NCBI GenBank assembly: GCA_021827985.1
Contig: JAKATL010000016.1
Span: forward strand, 1 to 45,298
DNA: 45,298 nucleotides
From: a bacterium
GTDB lineage: Bacteria; Chloroflexota; Dormibacteria; Aeolococcales; Bog-877
Reading direction: 5' to 3'
Shown: one piece after another, positions 1 through 7,416 of the stretch
Layout of the letters: each line of letters opens with the position of its first letter
Position numbering within the stretch: position 1 is the stretch's first letter
Notes under the pieces: generated by a model
Databases searched by the model: none
The model's input: the letters and a program-made list of their open reading frames with translations, nothing else
What the model was told of the DNA's origin: nothing
Made by a program: the position numbers and the translations under genes

Positions 1-62
1 CGCAACGTCACCGGGTGCACTCCCAGCACCTCCGCCGCCGCCTTGAGTCGCAGTAATGCCAT
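1..62 (-). CDS. IS607-family serine recombinase TnpA (OrfA), N-terminus only, cut by window edge
   Basis: An ATG at 62-60 opens a frame that runs off the left edge and gives 20 complete residues plus a partial codon, beginning MALLRLKAAAEVLGVHPVTL. The pattern (A)AxxLGVHPxTLR is the MerR-like winged helix-turn-helix that begins IS607 TnpA proteins. In that family a serine-resolvase domain follows and tnpB often lies downstream. The same HTH pattern also occurs in excisionases and MerR regulators, so the call relies partly on context: the frame starts beside a broken gene, and a second, different IS607 relic lies at 25.06-25.59 kb. The catalytic domain is outside the window. Confidence 0.5.
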   Translation of the reverse strand, partial: MALLRLKAAAEVLGVHPVTL

Positions 63-119
63 GCCACCAAGTCTTACACATCACTCATGTTCGCTTAGCA
101 AGACACACCACTGCTACAG
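1..119 (-). mobile_element. Right end of an IS607-type insertion element (rest lies outside the window)
   Basis: The first ~62 bases encode, on the minus strand, the N-terminus of an IS607-like TnpA. The next ~57 bases look non-coding, and exporter ATPase coding sequence resumes at about 120. IS607 elements place tnpA near one end, usually have no terminal inverted repeats and make no target duplication. An element end near 110-120 that reads leftward fits this picture. The interrupted ATPase frame has an in-frame TAG at 96-98, so the ATPase homology cannot continue into the element. The exact boundary cannot be fixed without the uninterrupted allele or the left end. Confidence 0.5.
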
Positions 120-458
120 ACCCTCTGCCAGCGGATCGCGGTGATCGCCAAGGGGCAGATCGTGGCCAGTGGGAGCCCCCGGGATCTGAAGCGGCTGGTG
201 GCTAACCGCACGGTGGTGGAGATCGAGGCCTACGGGGTCCCAGACGCGGCCCTGGCCCGGATGCGGCAGATGGAGGGGGTGGAGTCGGTGACCGTGGAGA
301 CCAAGGAGCAGGCCCAGGTGGTCTCGGTTCAGGCCCGCGAGGGCCGGCAGCTCACCTCCAGCCTGATGGAGCTGCTGACCGAGGTGCGGGTCGAGCGGAT
401 CGGGACCCGGGAGCCCACCCTGGAGGACGCCTACGTCGCCCTGGTGACCTCGGCATGA
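120..458 (+). pseudogene. ABC exporter ATP-binding protein, C-terminal remnant (DrrA type)
   Basis: The frame reads LCQRIAVIAKGQIVASGSP and onward, which matches the end of an ABC ATPase: the region after the H-loop, then the roughly 80-residue C-terminal domain of DrrA/CcmA-type drug or polyketide exporters. It ends TLEDAYVAL, a hallmark of this subfamily. Walker A, the signature motif and Walker B are all missing upstream. The frame closes at a TAG at 96-98 inside what looks like an insertion element. A GTG at 141 could start a 105-residue peptide, but it would have no ATPase function. The stop overlaps the next permease start (ATGA at 455-458), so the gene was the first of a translationally coupled ATPase-permease-permease operon. 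Confidence 0.8.
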
Positions 459-1252
459 GAGGGCCAGGGCTGAACGAGGCGCTCAGCTGGCCTCGGGTCG
501 TCGCCTGGGGCTGGTTCTATCAGCTCAAGATGCAGGCCCAGTCCGGGTTCATGCTCATGACCGCGGTGATCCAGCCGCTGATCTTCGCCTCCATCGCCAT
601 GGCCGACCAGCAGGCGGGCAACCACGGCCTGCCCATCCTCTACTACGCGCTGGGTGCCGGGATCATGGGGATCTGGTCGACGGTGGTATTCGGCTGCGGG
701 GGCGCCCTCTCCTGGCAGCGCCACCAGGGGACGCTGGAGCCGCTGGTCATGGTGCCGGCGCCCTTCGTGCTGGTGCTGATGGGGATCACCCTGGGGACGG
801 CCACGGTGGGCCTCTACTCCATGGGTGCCACCCTGCTGTGGGCTGCCGTGGTCTTCCGAGCCCATGTGCAGATGGCCGACCCCTACCTCTTCACCCTGGG
901 GGCGGTGATGACCGTGGTGAGCCTCGGGCTGCTGGGGCTGGTGATGGGCTCCAGCTTCGTCCTCTACCGCAACTCCAACGCCATCTCCAACATGATCGAG
1001 TACCCGGTCTGGTTGGTGACCGGGCTTCTGGTGCCGCTCTCCCTGCTGCCCGGGTGGAGCCATCCGCTGGCGTACGCCCTGGCGCCCACCTGGGGGGTGG
1101 AGGCGCTGCGCAGCGCTGCCTTCGGTGGTCAGCCCCTGCCGGCGATCGGCTGGTGCCTTTTGGCCTCCCTCGTGTACCTGGCCGTCGGGGTGTGGCTGGT
1201 GGGAGTGGTGGAGCGGCGCGCCCGCCAGACCGCCACCCTCAATTTCCAGTGA
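455..1252 (+). CDS. ABC-2 type exporter permease (first of two)
   Basis: This 265-residue integral membrane protein has about six hydrophobic segments. Its C-terminal part (WLVTGLLVPLSLLPGW, then YALAPTWGVEALRSAA) is typical of ABC-2/DrrB-type permeases: a hydrophobic segment, a short periplasmic loop with a conserved P, then the last helix. It would form the membrane channel of an efflux system for a drug, lipid or polysaccharide. It starts at the ATGA overlap with the broken ATPase and ends at a GTGA overlap with the second permease. The partner ATPase is truncated, so the exporter is probably inactive unless another ATPase serves it. The substrate cannot be read from the sequence. Confidence 0.85.
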   Translation: MRGPGLNEALSWPRVVAWGWFYQLKMQAQSGFMLMTAVIQPLIFASIAMADQQAGNHGLPILYYALGAGIMGIWSTVVFGCGGALSWQRHQGTLEPLVMVPAPFVLVLMGITLGTATVGLYSMGATLLWAAVVFRAHVQMADPYLFTLGAVMTVVSLGLLGLVMGSSFVLYRNSNAISNMIEYPVWLVTGLLVPLSLLPGWSHPLAYALAPTWGVEALRSAAFGGQPLPAIGWCLLASLVYLAVGVWLVGVVERRARQTATLNFQ

Positions 1253-2076
1253 GCGCCGCTGCGGAGGTGGCGCCCCCCCTCCGGCCGGGGGGGCACTTCT
1301 GGCGGGTCTTCCTGATCGGGGGGCTCATCTCCTACCGGGCGCTCTTCTACTGGATCACCCCCTGGCAGTACATCCCGACGATGCTGGCCGCGCCCACCTT
1401 CCAGATCCTCTTCTTCGTGTACCTGGGGAGGGCGGCGGGGGTGGGCTCGACCGCCTTCTTCGTGGTCGGCAACTGCATCCAGATCTGCAGCATGTCGGGC
1501 ATCTACGGGATGACCATGGCCATCTCCAACGAGCGCTTCTTCCAGACGCTGAGCCCGATCCTGGCCACCCCCAGCGACCGCCTGGCGGTCTTCCTGGGAC
1601 GGGGCCTCCCGGTCCTGATCTCCGGCTTCCAGACCTGCTGCTTCGGCTTCCTGGTCTCGGCGCTGATCCTGGGCTTCCGGCCCGCCCCGGCGGAGCTGCC
1701 CCAGCTGCTCCTGGCGGTGCTGGTGACCTCCGCCTCCTGCACCGGCTTCGGGATGGCGCTGGGCTCGGTGGGGCTCCGGGTCCGCGACGTCTTCCTGATC
1801 GCCAACATCGCCTACTTCGCGGTCCTGCTCGTCTGCGGGGTGGAGGTGCCCCTGCACCAGCTGCCCCTACCTCTGAGGGTCCTGGCCCAGATCCTCCCCC
1901 TGACCCACGGGATCGCGGCGGGCCGGCTCCTGGCGGCCGGGCAAGGGGGCGCGGCGCCAATGGTGGACGTCCTCCTGGAGGGCCTGGTCGGGATCTGCTG
2001 GGCCACCGCCGCCTACCTGCTCTTCCGCTACTTCGAGCGCTCCGGCCGGCGCTCGGGTGCCTTCGACCGGCTCTGA
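1249..2076 (+). CDS. ABC-2 type exporter permease (second of two)
   Basis: A GTG at 1249 overlaps the previous stop (GTGA) and gives a 275-residue product beginning with S, A, A, A, E, V, A, P. The protein is strongly hydrophobic with about six membrane segments. Near its end it carries VEVPLHQLPLPLRVLAQILP followed by LTHGIAAGRLL, the usual ABC-2 permease ending. It probably pairs with the preceding permease to form a heterodimeric exporter channel. The longer open frame upstream of 1249 lies inside the first permease gene and is ignored. With the ATPase disrupted, its present function is uncertain. Confidence 0.85.
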   Translation: MSAAAEVAPPLRPGGHFWRVFLIGGLISYRALFYWITPWQYIPTMLAAPTFQILFFVYLGRAAGVGSTAFFVVGNCIQICSMSGIYGMTMAISNERFFQTLSPILATPSDRLAVFLGRGLPVLISGFQTCCFGFLVSALILGFRPAPAELPQLLLAVLVTSASCTGFGMALGSVGLRVRDVFLIANIAYFAVLLVCGVEVPLHQLPLPLRVLAQILPLTHGIAAGRLLAAGQGGAAPMVDVLLEGLVGICWATAAYLLFRYFERSGRRSGAFDRL

Positions 2077-2082
2077 CCCGGG

Positions 2083-3276
2083 ATGCCGCGGGGCCGGCTG
2101 CGGGTGGAGCTGGTCGATCGACTGGGGGCGATCGACAGGCCCTCCTTCGAGGAGCTCGCCGCGGGGCGGAGCCTCATGGTCAGCTGGCCCTACCTCCTCG
2201 CCGTAGAGGAGGACCCCAGCCTGGATGCCCGGTACCTCCTGGCCGTGCAGGGGGAGTCCGGGCTGGCCGGAGTCCTGCCCTGTTATCTGTGGGACGGCCG
2301 CCCGGTGCCGGCGATGGACACCTACGACCCGGCGGAGATGGGCGGGGGCTGGCTCCTCGGCAACCGCTGCCGCAGTGCCGAGTGGCGACCGACCCTGTTC
2401 ATGGGAACCCGTTCCGGCTACGTCAACGAGTGGCTCGTGCACCCGCGGGAGGGGGACTCGGTGGCGGGGGTGCTTGGCCCGATGCTGCAGGCGGCGGTTG
2501 GGCTGGCCCGCCAGGCCGGCTGCGCCAGTTGGGCCGCGATGTGGATGCCCTCGAAGGCGGCCTCCCAGCTCGCTGAGGCCCTGGGGCCGGCATCCCACCT
2601 CATGCTCGGCTCCGGCAGCGCCTCCCTGGACGCCGGTTTCCCGGACTTCGAGGCCTATCTGGCCTCCCTCAGCTCCTCCCGAAGACACGCGGTGCGACGC
2701 GAGAGGACGCGCTTTGCGGCCAGCGGCCTCCAGGTCACCGAGGCCCGGCTCTCGGAGTGCTGCGAGGCCCTGGCCCGGCTGGCCGCTCCCCTGCAGGCCC
2801 GGTACGGGCACCGGCACACAGCCAGCGAGCTCGAGGCGGAGTTCAGCCGCCAGGCCCGGCAGCTCGACCACTGCAGCTGGGTGCTGATCTGCCGGCGGGG
2901 GGAGCGGCCGGTCGGCTTCACCCTCTTCTACAGGTGGGGGCACACCCTCTACGGCCGGGCGGCGGGGTTCGACTACCAGGAGGTGGCCGGCACGGCGGCT
3001 TACTTCAACCTCGCCTTCTACCTGCCGCTGGAGCACGCCATCCGCACCGGTGCCCGGGAGCTGCACCTGGGCCTGGCCAGCTGGCAGGCGAAGGTCGTGC
3101 GCGGTGCCCGCCTGGAACCCAGCTGGCTCTGGATCACACCGCCCAGGCGTTGGCGCTCCAGCTGGCCGGAGTTGGTCCGGGGTCAGCCGCTGGGAGTCCG
3201 GGCCTGGCTGGAGCAGCAGGTCGGCGGCCCCCGCGGGGGGCTCGACCAACCGGGGTGGGACAGCCCGCTGCCGTGA
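2083..3276 (+). CDS. GNAT/FemAB-like acyltransferase domain protein (BioF2-like)
   Basis: This 397-residue soluble protein starts 6 nt after the permease stop. Its central segment (F-x-x-Y-L-A-S-L-S-S-S-R-R-H-A-V-R-R-E) matches the region before the acetyl-CoA fold in GNAT proteins of the Acetyltransf_6/FemAB-like group. The C-terminal half (VGFTLFYRWGHTLYGRAAGF, then YFNLAFYLPLEHAIRTGARE) resembles the second GNAT-like subdomain of that group. Members transfer acyl or aminoacyl groups in cell-envelope or secondary metabolism, and the acceptor is rarely known. Placement directly behind two exporter permeases suggests it modified the exported substrate; this is inference. It probably shares their transcript. 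Confidence 0.65.
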   Translation: MPRGRLRVELVDRLGAIDRPSFEELAAGRSLMVSWPYLLAVEEDPSLDARYLLAVQGESGLAGVLPCYLWDGRPVPAMDTYDPAEMGGGWLLGNRCRSAEWRPTLFMGTRSGYVNEWLVHPREGDSVAGVLGPMLQAAVGLARQAGCASWAAMWMPSKAASQLAEALGPASHLMLGSGSASLDAGFPDFEAYLASLSSSRRHAVRRERTRFAASGLQVTEARLSECCEALARLAAPLQARYGHRHTASELEAEFSRQARQLDHCSWVLICRRGERPVGFTLFYRWGHTLYGRAAGFDYQEVAGTAAYFNLAFYLPLEHAIRTGARELHLGLASWQAKVVRGARLEPSWLWITPPRRWRSSWPELVRGQPLGVRAWLEQQVGGPRGGLDQPGWDSPLP

Positions 3277-3345
3277 GCCAACGGCGCCCGGGCGGGCGCT
3301 GACGCGCGGCCGGGGCCGGCGCGCGACCCCGCAGCGCCGACGCCG

Positions 3346-3386
3346 CGCGCGGAATCGCGCGGTTGCCCTTCGGGGGCCGCGAAGGG
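3346..3386. terminator. Two small hairpins between convergent genes
   Basis: The first is 3346-3361: CGCGCG, loop GAAT, CGCGCG. The second is 3366-3386: CCCTTCG, 7-nt loop, CGAAGGG, a perfect 7-bp stem. They sit between the stop of the acyltransferase gene (3276) and the convergent stop of the vapC-type gene (3396). Neither has a T-run, so they may terminate weakly in both directions or act through Rho. Confidence 0.35.
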
Positions 3387-3395
3387 AAGGTCCGG

Positions 3396-3773
3396 TCAGG
3401 GAAGACGAGCATCCACCAGGTCCGAGATCAGGCGGAAGTCGTCAAGGTCGTAGGTGAGCAGCGGCACCTGCTCCACAGCGGCGGTGGCGGCTATCAGGAG
3501 GTCGACCGGCCGTCGCCGAGGATTGGCCCCGCGGAGAAGGACGGCCGCCGCCAGCTGTCCCCAGACTCGAGCCACCTCGACAGTCACGGGGAGAGGATCG
3601 AAGGCCGCCTCGACGGCGGCCAGACGAGCCACACGCCGCGCTCGCTCGTCGTCGGAGTCCGCCACCAGGACCCCGAAGTGAAGCTCCGAGATAGAGGCGA
3701 CGCTGATGGCGGCCTCGACGCCATGAGGGGCAGCGTCGCCGATCAGCACTGAGGTGTCCAGGAGCGCCCGCAT
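3396..3773 (-). CDS. vapC: PIN-domain ribonuclease toxin, VapC family
   Basis: This 125-residue PIN-domain protein starts MRALLDTSVLIGD, where the first metal-binding Asp (D6) is followed by T-S-V-L-I. A second acidic residue (E30, in SISELHFG) and a third (Asp in RRPVDLLIAATA) complete the usual active site, followed by the closing TYDLDDF. VapC toxins cut tRNA or rRNA when free of antitoxin. The start at 3773 overlaps the antitoxin stop by one base (TGATG), so the pair is co-translated. A longer frame that begins inside the antitoxin gene is rejected because the PIN fold begins at this Met. Confidence 0.88.
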   Translation of the reverse strand: MRALLDTSVLIGDAAPHGVEAAISVASISELHFGVLVADSDDERARRVARLAAVEAAFDPLPVTVEVARVWGQLAAAVLLRGANPRRRPVDLLIAATAAVEQVPLLTYDLDDFRLISDLVDARLP

Positions 3774-4015
3774 CAGACGAACGGGTCCACGACCTCGGCA
3801 CCCAGCCGGAGGAGGTCGGCCCCCAGCCCGGTGGGGGCTGGCCCCTGCCACACGCGCTCCAGGGCAGGTCCGCCGACCCAGCGCCTGCCTCCGGCGGGAT
3901 GGAGCTCGGCAGCCGGCCGGCCGGCCACCGTCACCAGAATGGTCTCACCGCCCTCCACCCGGCGCAGAACCTCGCTCACCTGGTTGCGCAGCTGCTTGAG
4001 CGGAATGGACTCCAT
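3773..4015 (-). CDS. Phd/YefM-type antitoxin for the VapC toxin
   Basis: This 80-residue protein begins MESIPLKQLRNQVSEVLRRV and continues EGGETILVTVAGRPAAEL, the standard Phd/YefM DNA-binding domain of antitoxins that partner PIN toxins. The C-terminal 35 residues (WVGGPALERVWQGP onward) would wrap around and inhibit the toxin. It lies directly upstream of the PIN gene with a one-base overlap. A palindrome at 4024-4041, 8 nt upstream of the start, is the probable self-repression operator. Such pairs often stabilise mobile or non-essential regions. Confidence 0.85.
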   Translation of the reverse strand: MESIPLKQLRNQVSEVLRRVEGGETILVTVAGRPAAELHPAGGRRWVGGPALERVWQGPAPTGLGADLLRLGAEVVDPFV

Positions 4016-4023
4016 GAGAGCAT

Positions 4024-4041
4024 GGTAGCACCTATGCTACC
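4024..4041. promoter_or_regulatory. Palindromic operator candidate of the vapBC-type operon
   Basis: GGTAGCA, spacer CCTA, TGCTACC: two perfect 7-bp arms in the 58-bp divergent gap between the antitoxin start (4015, minus) and the tusA-like start (4074, plus). On the minus strand the palindrome contains a TAGCAT that could be part of a -10 box. Phd/VapB-type antitoxins bind such palindromes over their own promoter. The position fits; binding is inferred. Confidence 0.55.
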
Positions 4042-4061
4042 CAGGCTGGACGAGGCTGTCT

Positions 4062-4067
4062 TACGAT
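4062..4067 (+). promoter_or_regulatory. -10 box for a leaderless tusA-like transcript
   Basis: TACGAT fits the TANNNT -10 pattern and lies 6 nt before the GTG at 4074. Transcription would therefore begin at or next to the start codon, with no room for a Shine-Dalgarno sequence. No clear -35 box is visible. Confidence 0.5.
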
Positions 4068-4073
4068 GGGTTT

Positions 4074-4322
4074 GTGCCGTCCGCTCCCCGGGAACCCCAG
4101 CTTTTGGACCTCCGCGGGGTCCGCTGCCCGCTGAATTTCGTCCGGGCCAAGATGGCTCTCGGGCGGCTCACGGTGGGGGAGGAGCTGGAGCTGCTGCTGG
4201 ACGCTGGCGAGCCGGCCGACTCGGTGCCGAGGGCGCTGCGGGACGAGGGGCAGGCGGTTCTCGCGGAGCGAGCTCAGCCGGACGACGGGGTGGTGCGGGT
4301 GCTGGTCAGGCGGGTGGTGTGA
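4074..4322 (+). CDS. TusA/SirA-like sulfur carrier protein
   Basis: This 82-residue protein has the family motif LDLRGVRCPLNFVRAK; the sulfur-carrying Cys is C18 in an RCPLN context. TusA-family proteins receive persulfide sulfur from a cysteine desulfurase and pass it on for tRNA thiolation, cofactor synthesis or sulfur metabolism. The CPLN variant replaces the CPxP of E. coli TusA and is common in stand-alone bacterial relatives. The start is GTG at 4074, 6 nt behind a TACGAT box, so a leaderless mRNA is likely. No sulfur-metabolism gene lies nearby, so the partner is unknown. It ends 8 bp from the convergent kinase gene. Confidence 0.85.
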   Translation: MPSAPREPQLLDLRGVRCPLNFVRAKMALGRLTVGEELELLLDAGEPADSVPRALRDEGQAVLAERAQPDDGVVRVLVRRVV

Positions 4323-4330
4323 GCGCTTCC

Positions 4331-5866
4331 TCAGGCCGGTGGGGGGACCCAGCCGCCGGCTCTGGCGGCGGGAAGGAGGACTGTGAAGGTGGCGCCGCCC
4401 GAGGGTCCTGAGCTGGCGCTCACCTGTCCGCCCTGCGCCTCCACCAGTGATTTGACGATCGCCAGTCCCAGCCCGCTGCCGCCGCCACCGCGGGAACGCG
4501 ACTCCCCCGCCCGGTAGAAGCGCTCGAAGATGTGGGGCAGGTCGTCGGCTGCGATCCCCGGCCCCTGGTCGGAGCAGCTGAAGCCCACCATCTGGCCATC
4601 CTGGATCAGGGTCCAGGTGATACCCAGGCCCTGGCCGTGGCGCTCGGCGTTGCCCTGAAGGTTGGAGACAATGGTGAGCAGCGCCTCGGGGTCGGCCTGG
4701 GCCAGGAGCGGACCCTGGGCGCCGACGGCCGGGTCCGCGCCCCTCTCCTCGAGGAAGTCCTGGAGCAGCTCCGTGAGGTCCACCGGCCGCAGCTCCAGCG
4801 CTCTGGAGGAGTCGGCCCGGGCGAGGGCCAGCAGGTCGGTGACCAACCGGCGCATCCGCTCGGCTTCCTGGGACATCACCTGCAGCGCCCGGGCCAGCAC
4901 CTGGGGGTCGTCGGCGGCGCCTCGCTCCAGCACCTCCAGGTAGCCCTTGATGGCGGTGAGCGGGGTGCGCAGCTCATGGGAGGCGTCGGCGATGAACCTC
5001 CGCATCTGCCGGGTCGCCTCCTCGCGCATGGCCACGGTCTTCTCCACCGCCTCCGCCATCTGGTCGAAGACACCGGCCAGGACCGCCACCTCGTCCCCTC
5101 CATCCGGCAGCCCAGAGCGGGCGGAGAGCTCACCTCCTCCGAGCCGCCGAGCCGCGTTGGTGAGCCGTTCCAGGCGGCGCAGTGACCGGGAGGTGACCCA
5201 CAGCCCGATCAGGAGCGCTAGCAGCAGGACCCCGAGCGTGCCCAGCCCCAGCACCAGCCGCGCCCGCCCCAGCTCCTGCTGGATGGCGGCCGCGGACTGC
5301 ACCACCTCGACCAGGCCCACGGGGCCGCCAGCAGGGCTGTCCAGGGTGAAGGCCATGGCCAGCCGCTCGTCGGATCCCTGCCCGATCAGTGTCGGCTGTC
5401 CATGGGTTCCCGAGCTCAGTACCGAGGCCAGCTCGGCCGGGGGTAGGAGGGGCACAGAGACGCCGGTCACCGGCTGCGGATGGGCGGAGCCTCCCGGTGC
5501 GGCCGACGCCACCACCGCCAGCCGTGGGGAGAGTGCCACCGCGGAGAACTCGCCGGCAGCGATGGCACCCACCAGCTCCCGGGCCTGCTGCCGCTGGGTG
5601 AGTGGGGGCCTGCCGGACCGGACTCGGAGCCGGTCCTGGCGAGCCACCAGCCCCCTAGCGTCGCTGAACGCCACCCCCATCGCCTGGCCCCGGGAGGAGA
5701 TGACCGCACCCCGGAGGAGCGCGTACTCAGCCCCCCCGGCGAGGACCAGGAGCACCGCCAACAGGCCCATCAGGGTGAGCGTCAGCCGCCAGCGCAGGCT
5801 CCGGTGCCACCGGAGCCGGGGGCTCCCCTCGCCCTCAGCCGGCGGCAAGCCGGTAGCCGACCCCAC
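4331..5866 (-). CDS. Sensor histidine kinase of an OmpR-type two-component system
   Basis: This 511-residue protein has a first membrane helix (about 28-50), an extracytoplasmic region (about 51-200), a second helix (about 203-224), HAMP (about 225-280), HisKA with phospho-acceptor His297 in DASHELRTPLTAIKGY, and HATPase_c. The ATPase part shows an N box (NLQGNAERHG), a G1 box (DQGPGIAADDLPHIFERFYR) and a glycine-rich GGGGSGLGLAIVKSL. It would phosphorylate the regulator encoded just upstream. The chosen GTG at 5866 overlaps the regulator gene by 32 nt; a TTG at 5848 is an alternative. The extracytoplasmic domain has no recognisable fold, so the signal is unknown. Confidence 0.88.
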   Translation of the reverse strand: MGSATGLPPAEGEGSPRLRWHRSLRWRLTLTLMGLLAVLLVLAGGAEYALLRGAVISSRGQAMGVAFSDARGLVARQDRLRVRSGRPPLTQRQQARELVGAIAAGEFSAVALSPRLAVVASAAPGGSAHPQPVTGVSVPLLPPAELASVLSSGTHGQPTLIGQGSDERLAMAFTLDSPAGGPVGLVEVVQSAAAIQQELGRARLVLGLGTLGVLLLALLIGLWVTSRSLRRLERLTNAARRLGGGELSARSGLPDGGDEVAVLAGVFDQMAEAVEKTVAMREEATRQMRRFIADASHELRTPLTAIKGYLEVLERGAADDPQVLARALQVMSQEAERMRRLVTDLLALARADSSRALELRPVDLTELLQDFLEERGADPAVGAQGPLLAQADPEALLTIVSNLQGNAERHGQGLGITWTLIQDGQMVGFSCSDQGPGIAADDLPHIFERFYRAGESRSRGGGGSGLGLAIVKSLVEAQGGQVSASSGPSGGATFTVLLPAARAGGWVPPPA

Positions 5867-6530
5867 GGACGGTCTGGATCAGGCGGCGGTCGTCATCGCC
5901 GAGCTTGCGCCGCAGGTAGCGGACGTACACCTCGAGGTTGTTCTCGTCCCCGTAGAAGGAGACGCCCCAGACCGCGTTCAGAAGGCGGTCGCGCTCCAGG
6001 ACCCGGCCGCGGTGGCTGGCCAGGTAGTAGAGCAGGTCAAACTCCCGGGGGGAGAGTTCCACCGCTTCCCCGCGGTAGGTGGCCGCCCGGCGGCTCCGGT
6101 CCAGCACCAGATCTCCGGCCTGCAGCACCTCGGCCTGGTCGGGCTGGCGGCGGCGCAGGACCGACCGGATTCGGGCCAGCAGCTCGGCGAACTCAAACGG
6201 CTTGACCAGGTAGTCGTCGGCGCCCAGCTCCAGGCCCACTATCCGGTCCTTGGTCTCGTCGCGTGCGCTCAGGATGATCAGGCCGCGCCGGGGATCCCCG
6301 GCCAGCTCCCGGGTGAGTGAGAGGCCGTCCAGGCGCGGCATCATCACGTCCACGATGACGAGGTCGGGCTGGAACTGGTCGACAGCGGTCAGCGCCGCCC
6401 GCCCATCTGGGGCGGTGCGCACGACAAAGCCCTCACGGCTGAGGCCCAACTCGATGAAGTCCCGGATCGAGGCCTCGTCGTCCACCACCAGGACCCGGGC
6501 CGAGCGGGTGTCCTGGTCCGGAGGTGCCAT
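5835..6530 (-). CDS. OmpR/PhoB-family response regulator
   Basis: This 231-residue protein has a receiver domain with acidic pair D17/D18, phospho-acceptor D61 (VIVDVMMPRLDG) and the conserved Lys in YLVKPFEFAE. A winged-helix trans_reg_C domain follows (LSPREFDLLYYLASHRGRVL to VRGVGYRLA). It is first in a two-gene operon with the kinase, whose start overlaps its end. The ATG at 6530 is preferred over an upstream frame because a perfect TATAAT lies 10 nt upstream and the receiver fold begins 11 residues in. The target genes are unknown. Confidence 0.9.
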   Translation of the reverse strand: MAPPDQDTRSARVLVVDDEASIRDFIELGLSREGFVVRTAPDGRAALTAVDQFQPDLVIVDVMMPRLDGLSLTRELAGDPRRGLIILSARDETKDRIVGLELGADDYLVKPFEFAELLARIRSVLRRRQPDQAEVLQAGDLVLDRSRRAATYRGEAVELSPREFDLLYYLASHRGRVLERDRLLNAVWGVSFYGDENNLEVYVRYLRRKLGDDDRRLIQTVRGVGYRLAAG

Positions 6531-6540
6531 GGCTGGCGGG

Positions 6541-6546
6541 ATTATA
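6541..6546 (-). promoter_or_regulatory. Consensus -10 box (TATAAT) of the response regulator-kinase operon
   Basis: On the minus strand a perfect TATAAT stands 10 nt before the ATG at 6530, so the expected leader is 0-4 nt. No consensus -35 is seen 16-19 nt upstream. It lies in an 87-bp divergent gap with the alpha/beta hydrolase promoter. Confidence 0.55.
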
Positions 6547-6603
6547 GGCGGCTCCACGATCTCATCTGAGCACGGCCGGCAGCTTTGCGGCTGAGACAAG
6601 CCT

Positions 6604-6609
6604 TAGACT
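6604..6609 (+). promoter_or_regulatory. -10 box for the hydrolase-murF-ddl operon
   Basis: TAGACT fits TANNNT and lies 8 nt before an ATG at 6618. This spacing supports a leaderless or near-leaderless transcript and favours 6618 over an earlier in-frame start at 6585, which would lie upstream of this box. Confidence 0.45.
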
Positions 6610-6617
6610 CGGGACAG

Positions 6618-7415
6618 ATGCCGCCCGTCCGGCCCTCCCTCACCCGGGCCCGGGGGTCCGTGGGGGACCAGCCCGTCTCCTTCCTGGAGCGCCCGGGAGC
6701 CGAACCGCCGGTGCTTCTGTTGCATGGCTGGGGCGCCAGCGCGGCCACCTTCACCCCCCTCCTGCAGGGGATGGCCACGCCCCGGAGGCTTTTGGCCCCC
6801 GACCTTCCCGGCTTCGGTGAATCCCCGGTGGGCAGGGGCGGATGGACCACCGCCAGCTACGCCGACCTGATCCTGGCCTGGCTCTCGGGCCTGCAGGTCG
6901 CAAGGTACAGCCTGCTGGGCCACTCATACGGTGGCGCCTTGTCCATCCGCCTCGCCACCGGGGACCTCCCTCCGGACCGGCTGCTCCTCTGCGCCCCCTC
7001 GGGGATCCGGCCGGAGGCCGCCGCCCCCCCGAGCCTCAGGGTCAGGGCCTACAAGTGGCTGAGAGGGGCGGCGGGGGCGCTGCCGCCAGATGCGAGGAGC
7101 AGTTTCCGCGATTGGCTGGCCACCCGGATGGGATCCGCGGACTACCGGGCGGCCTCCCCCGAGCTGCGGCCGACGCTGGTGGCGGCGGTGCGTGAGGACC
7201 TGAGCCCCCTGGCGGGGCGGGTCAGCCTGCCCACCCTCCTCATCTGGGGCTCGAACGACCTGGAGCTGCCGCTCCGACCGCACGCGGAACGCCTCCAGGC
7301 GCTCATCCCCTCGGCGGAGCTAGTGGTCTTCGAGGGAAGTGGCCACTTTCCCTTCCTGGACCAGGCGGCGCGCTTCGCCGCGGTCGCCGACGCCCTCATG
7401 GACGCGGCGCTCTGA
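6618..7415 (+). CDS. Alpha/beta-hydrolase fold enzyme
   Basis: This 265-residue cytosolic enzyme has VLLLHGWGASAATF (oxyanion region HGWG), the nucleophile elbow GHSYGG, the acid residue in LLIWGSNDLELP and the catalytic His in EGSGHFPFLDQ. The triad is complete. It resembles small esterases, C-C hydrolases and haloperoxidase-like enzymes, which sequence alone does not separate. It is followed one base after its stop by a membrane-linked MurF-like gene and then ddl, so it may act on a cell-wall or lipid intermediate; this is inferred from position only. Confidence 0.8.
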   Translation: MPPVRPSLTRARGSVGDQPVSFLERPGAEPPVLLLHGWGASAATFTPLLQGMATPRRLLAPDLPGFGESPVGRGGWTTASYADLILAWLSGLQVARYSLLGHSYGGALSIRLATGDLPPDRLLLCAPSGIRPEAAAPPSLRVRAYKWLRGAAGALPPDARSSFRDWLATRMGSADYRAASPELRPTLVAAVREDLSPLAGRVSLPTLLIWGSNDLELPLRPHAERLQALIPSAELVVFEGSGHFPFLDQAARFAAVADALMDAAL

Positions 7416-7416
7416 G

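Noticed and set aside
1867..3249. 460-codon open frame on the minus strand across permease 2 and the acyltransferase
   Set aside because: It is antisense to two well-supported genes, very rich in Pro/Gly/Arg/Ala/Gln and without any motif. In GC-rich DNA such long antisense frames are expected.
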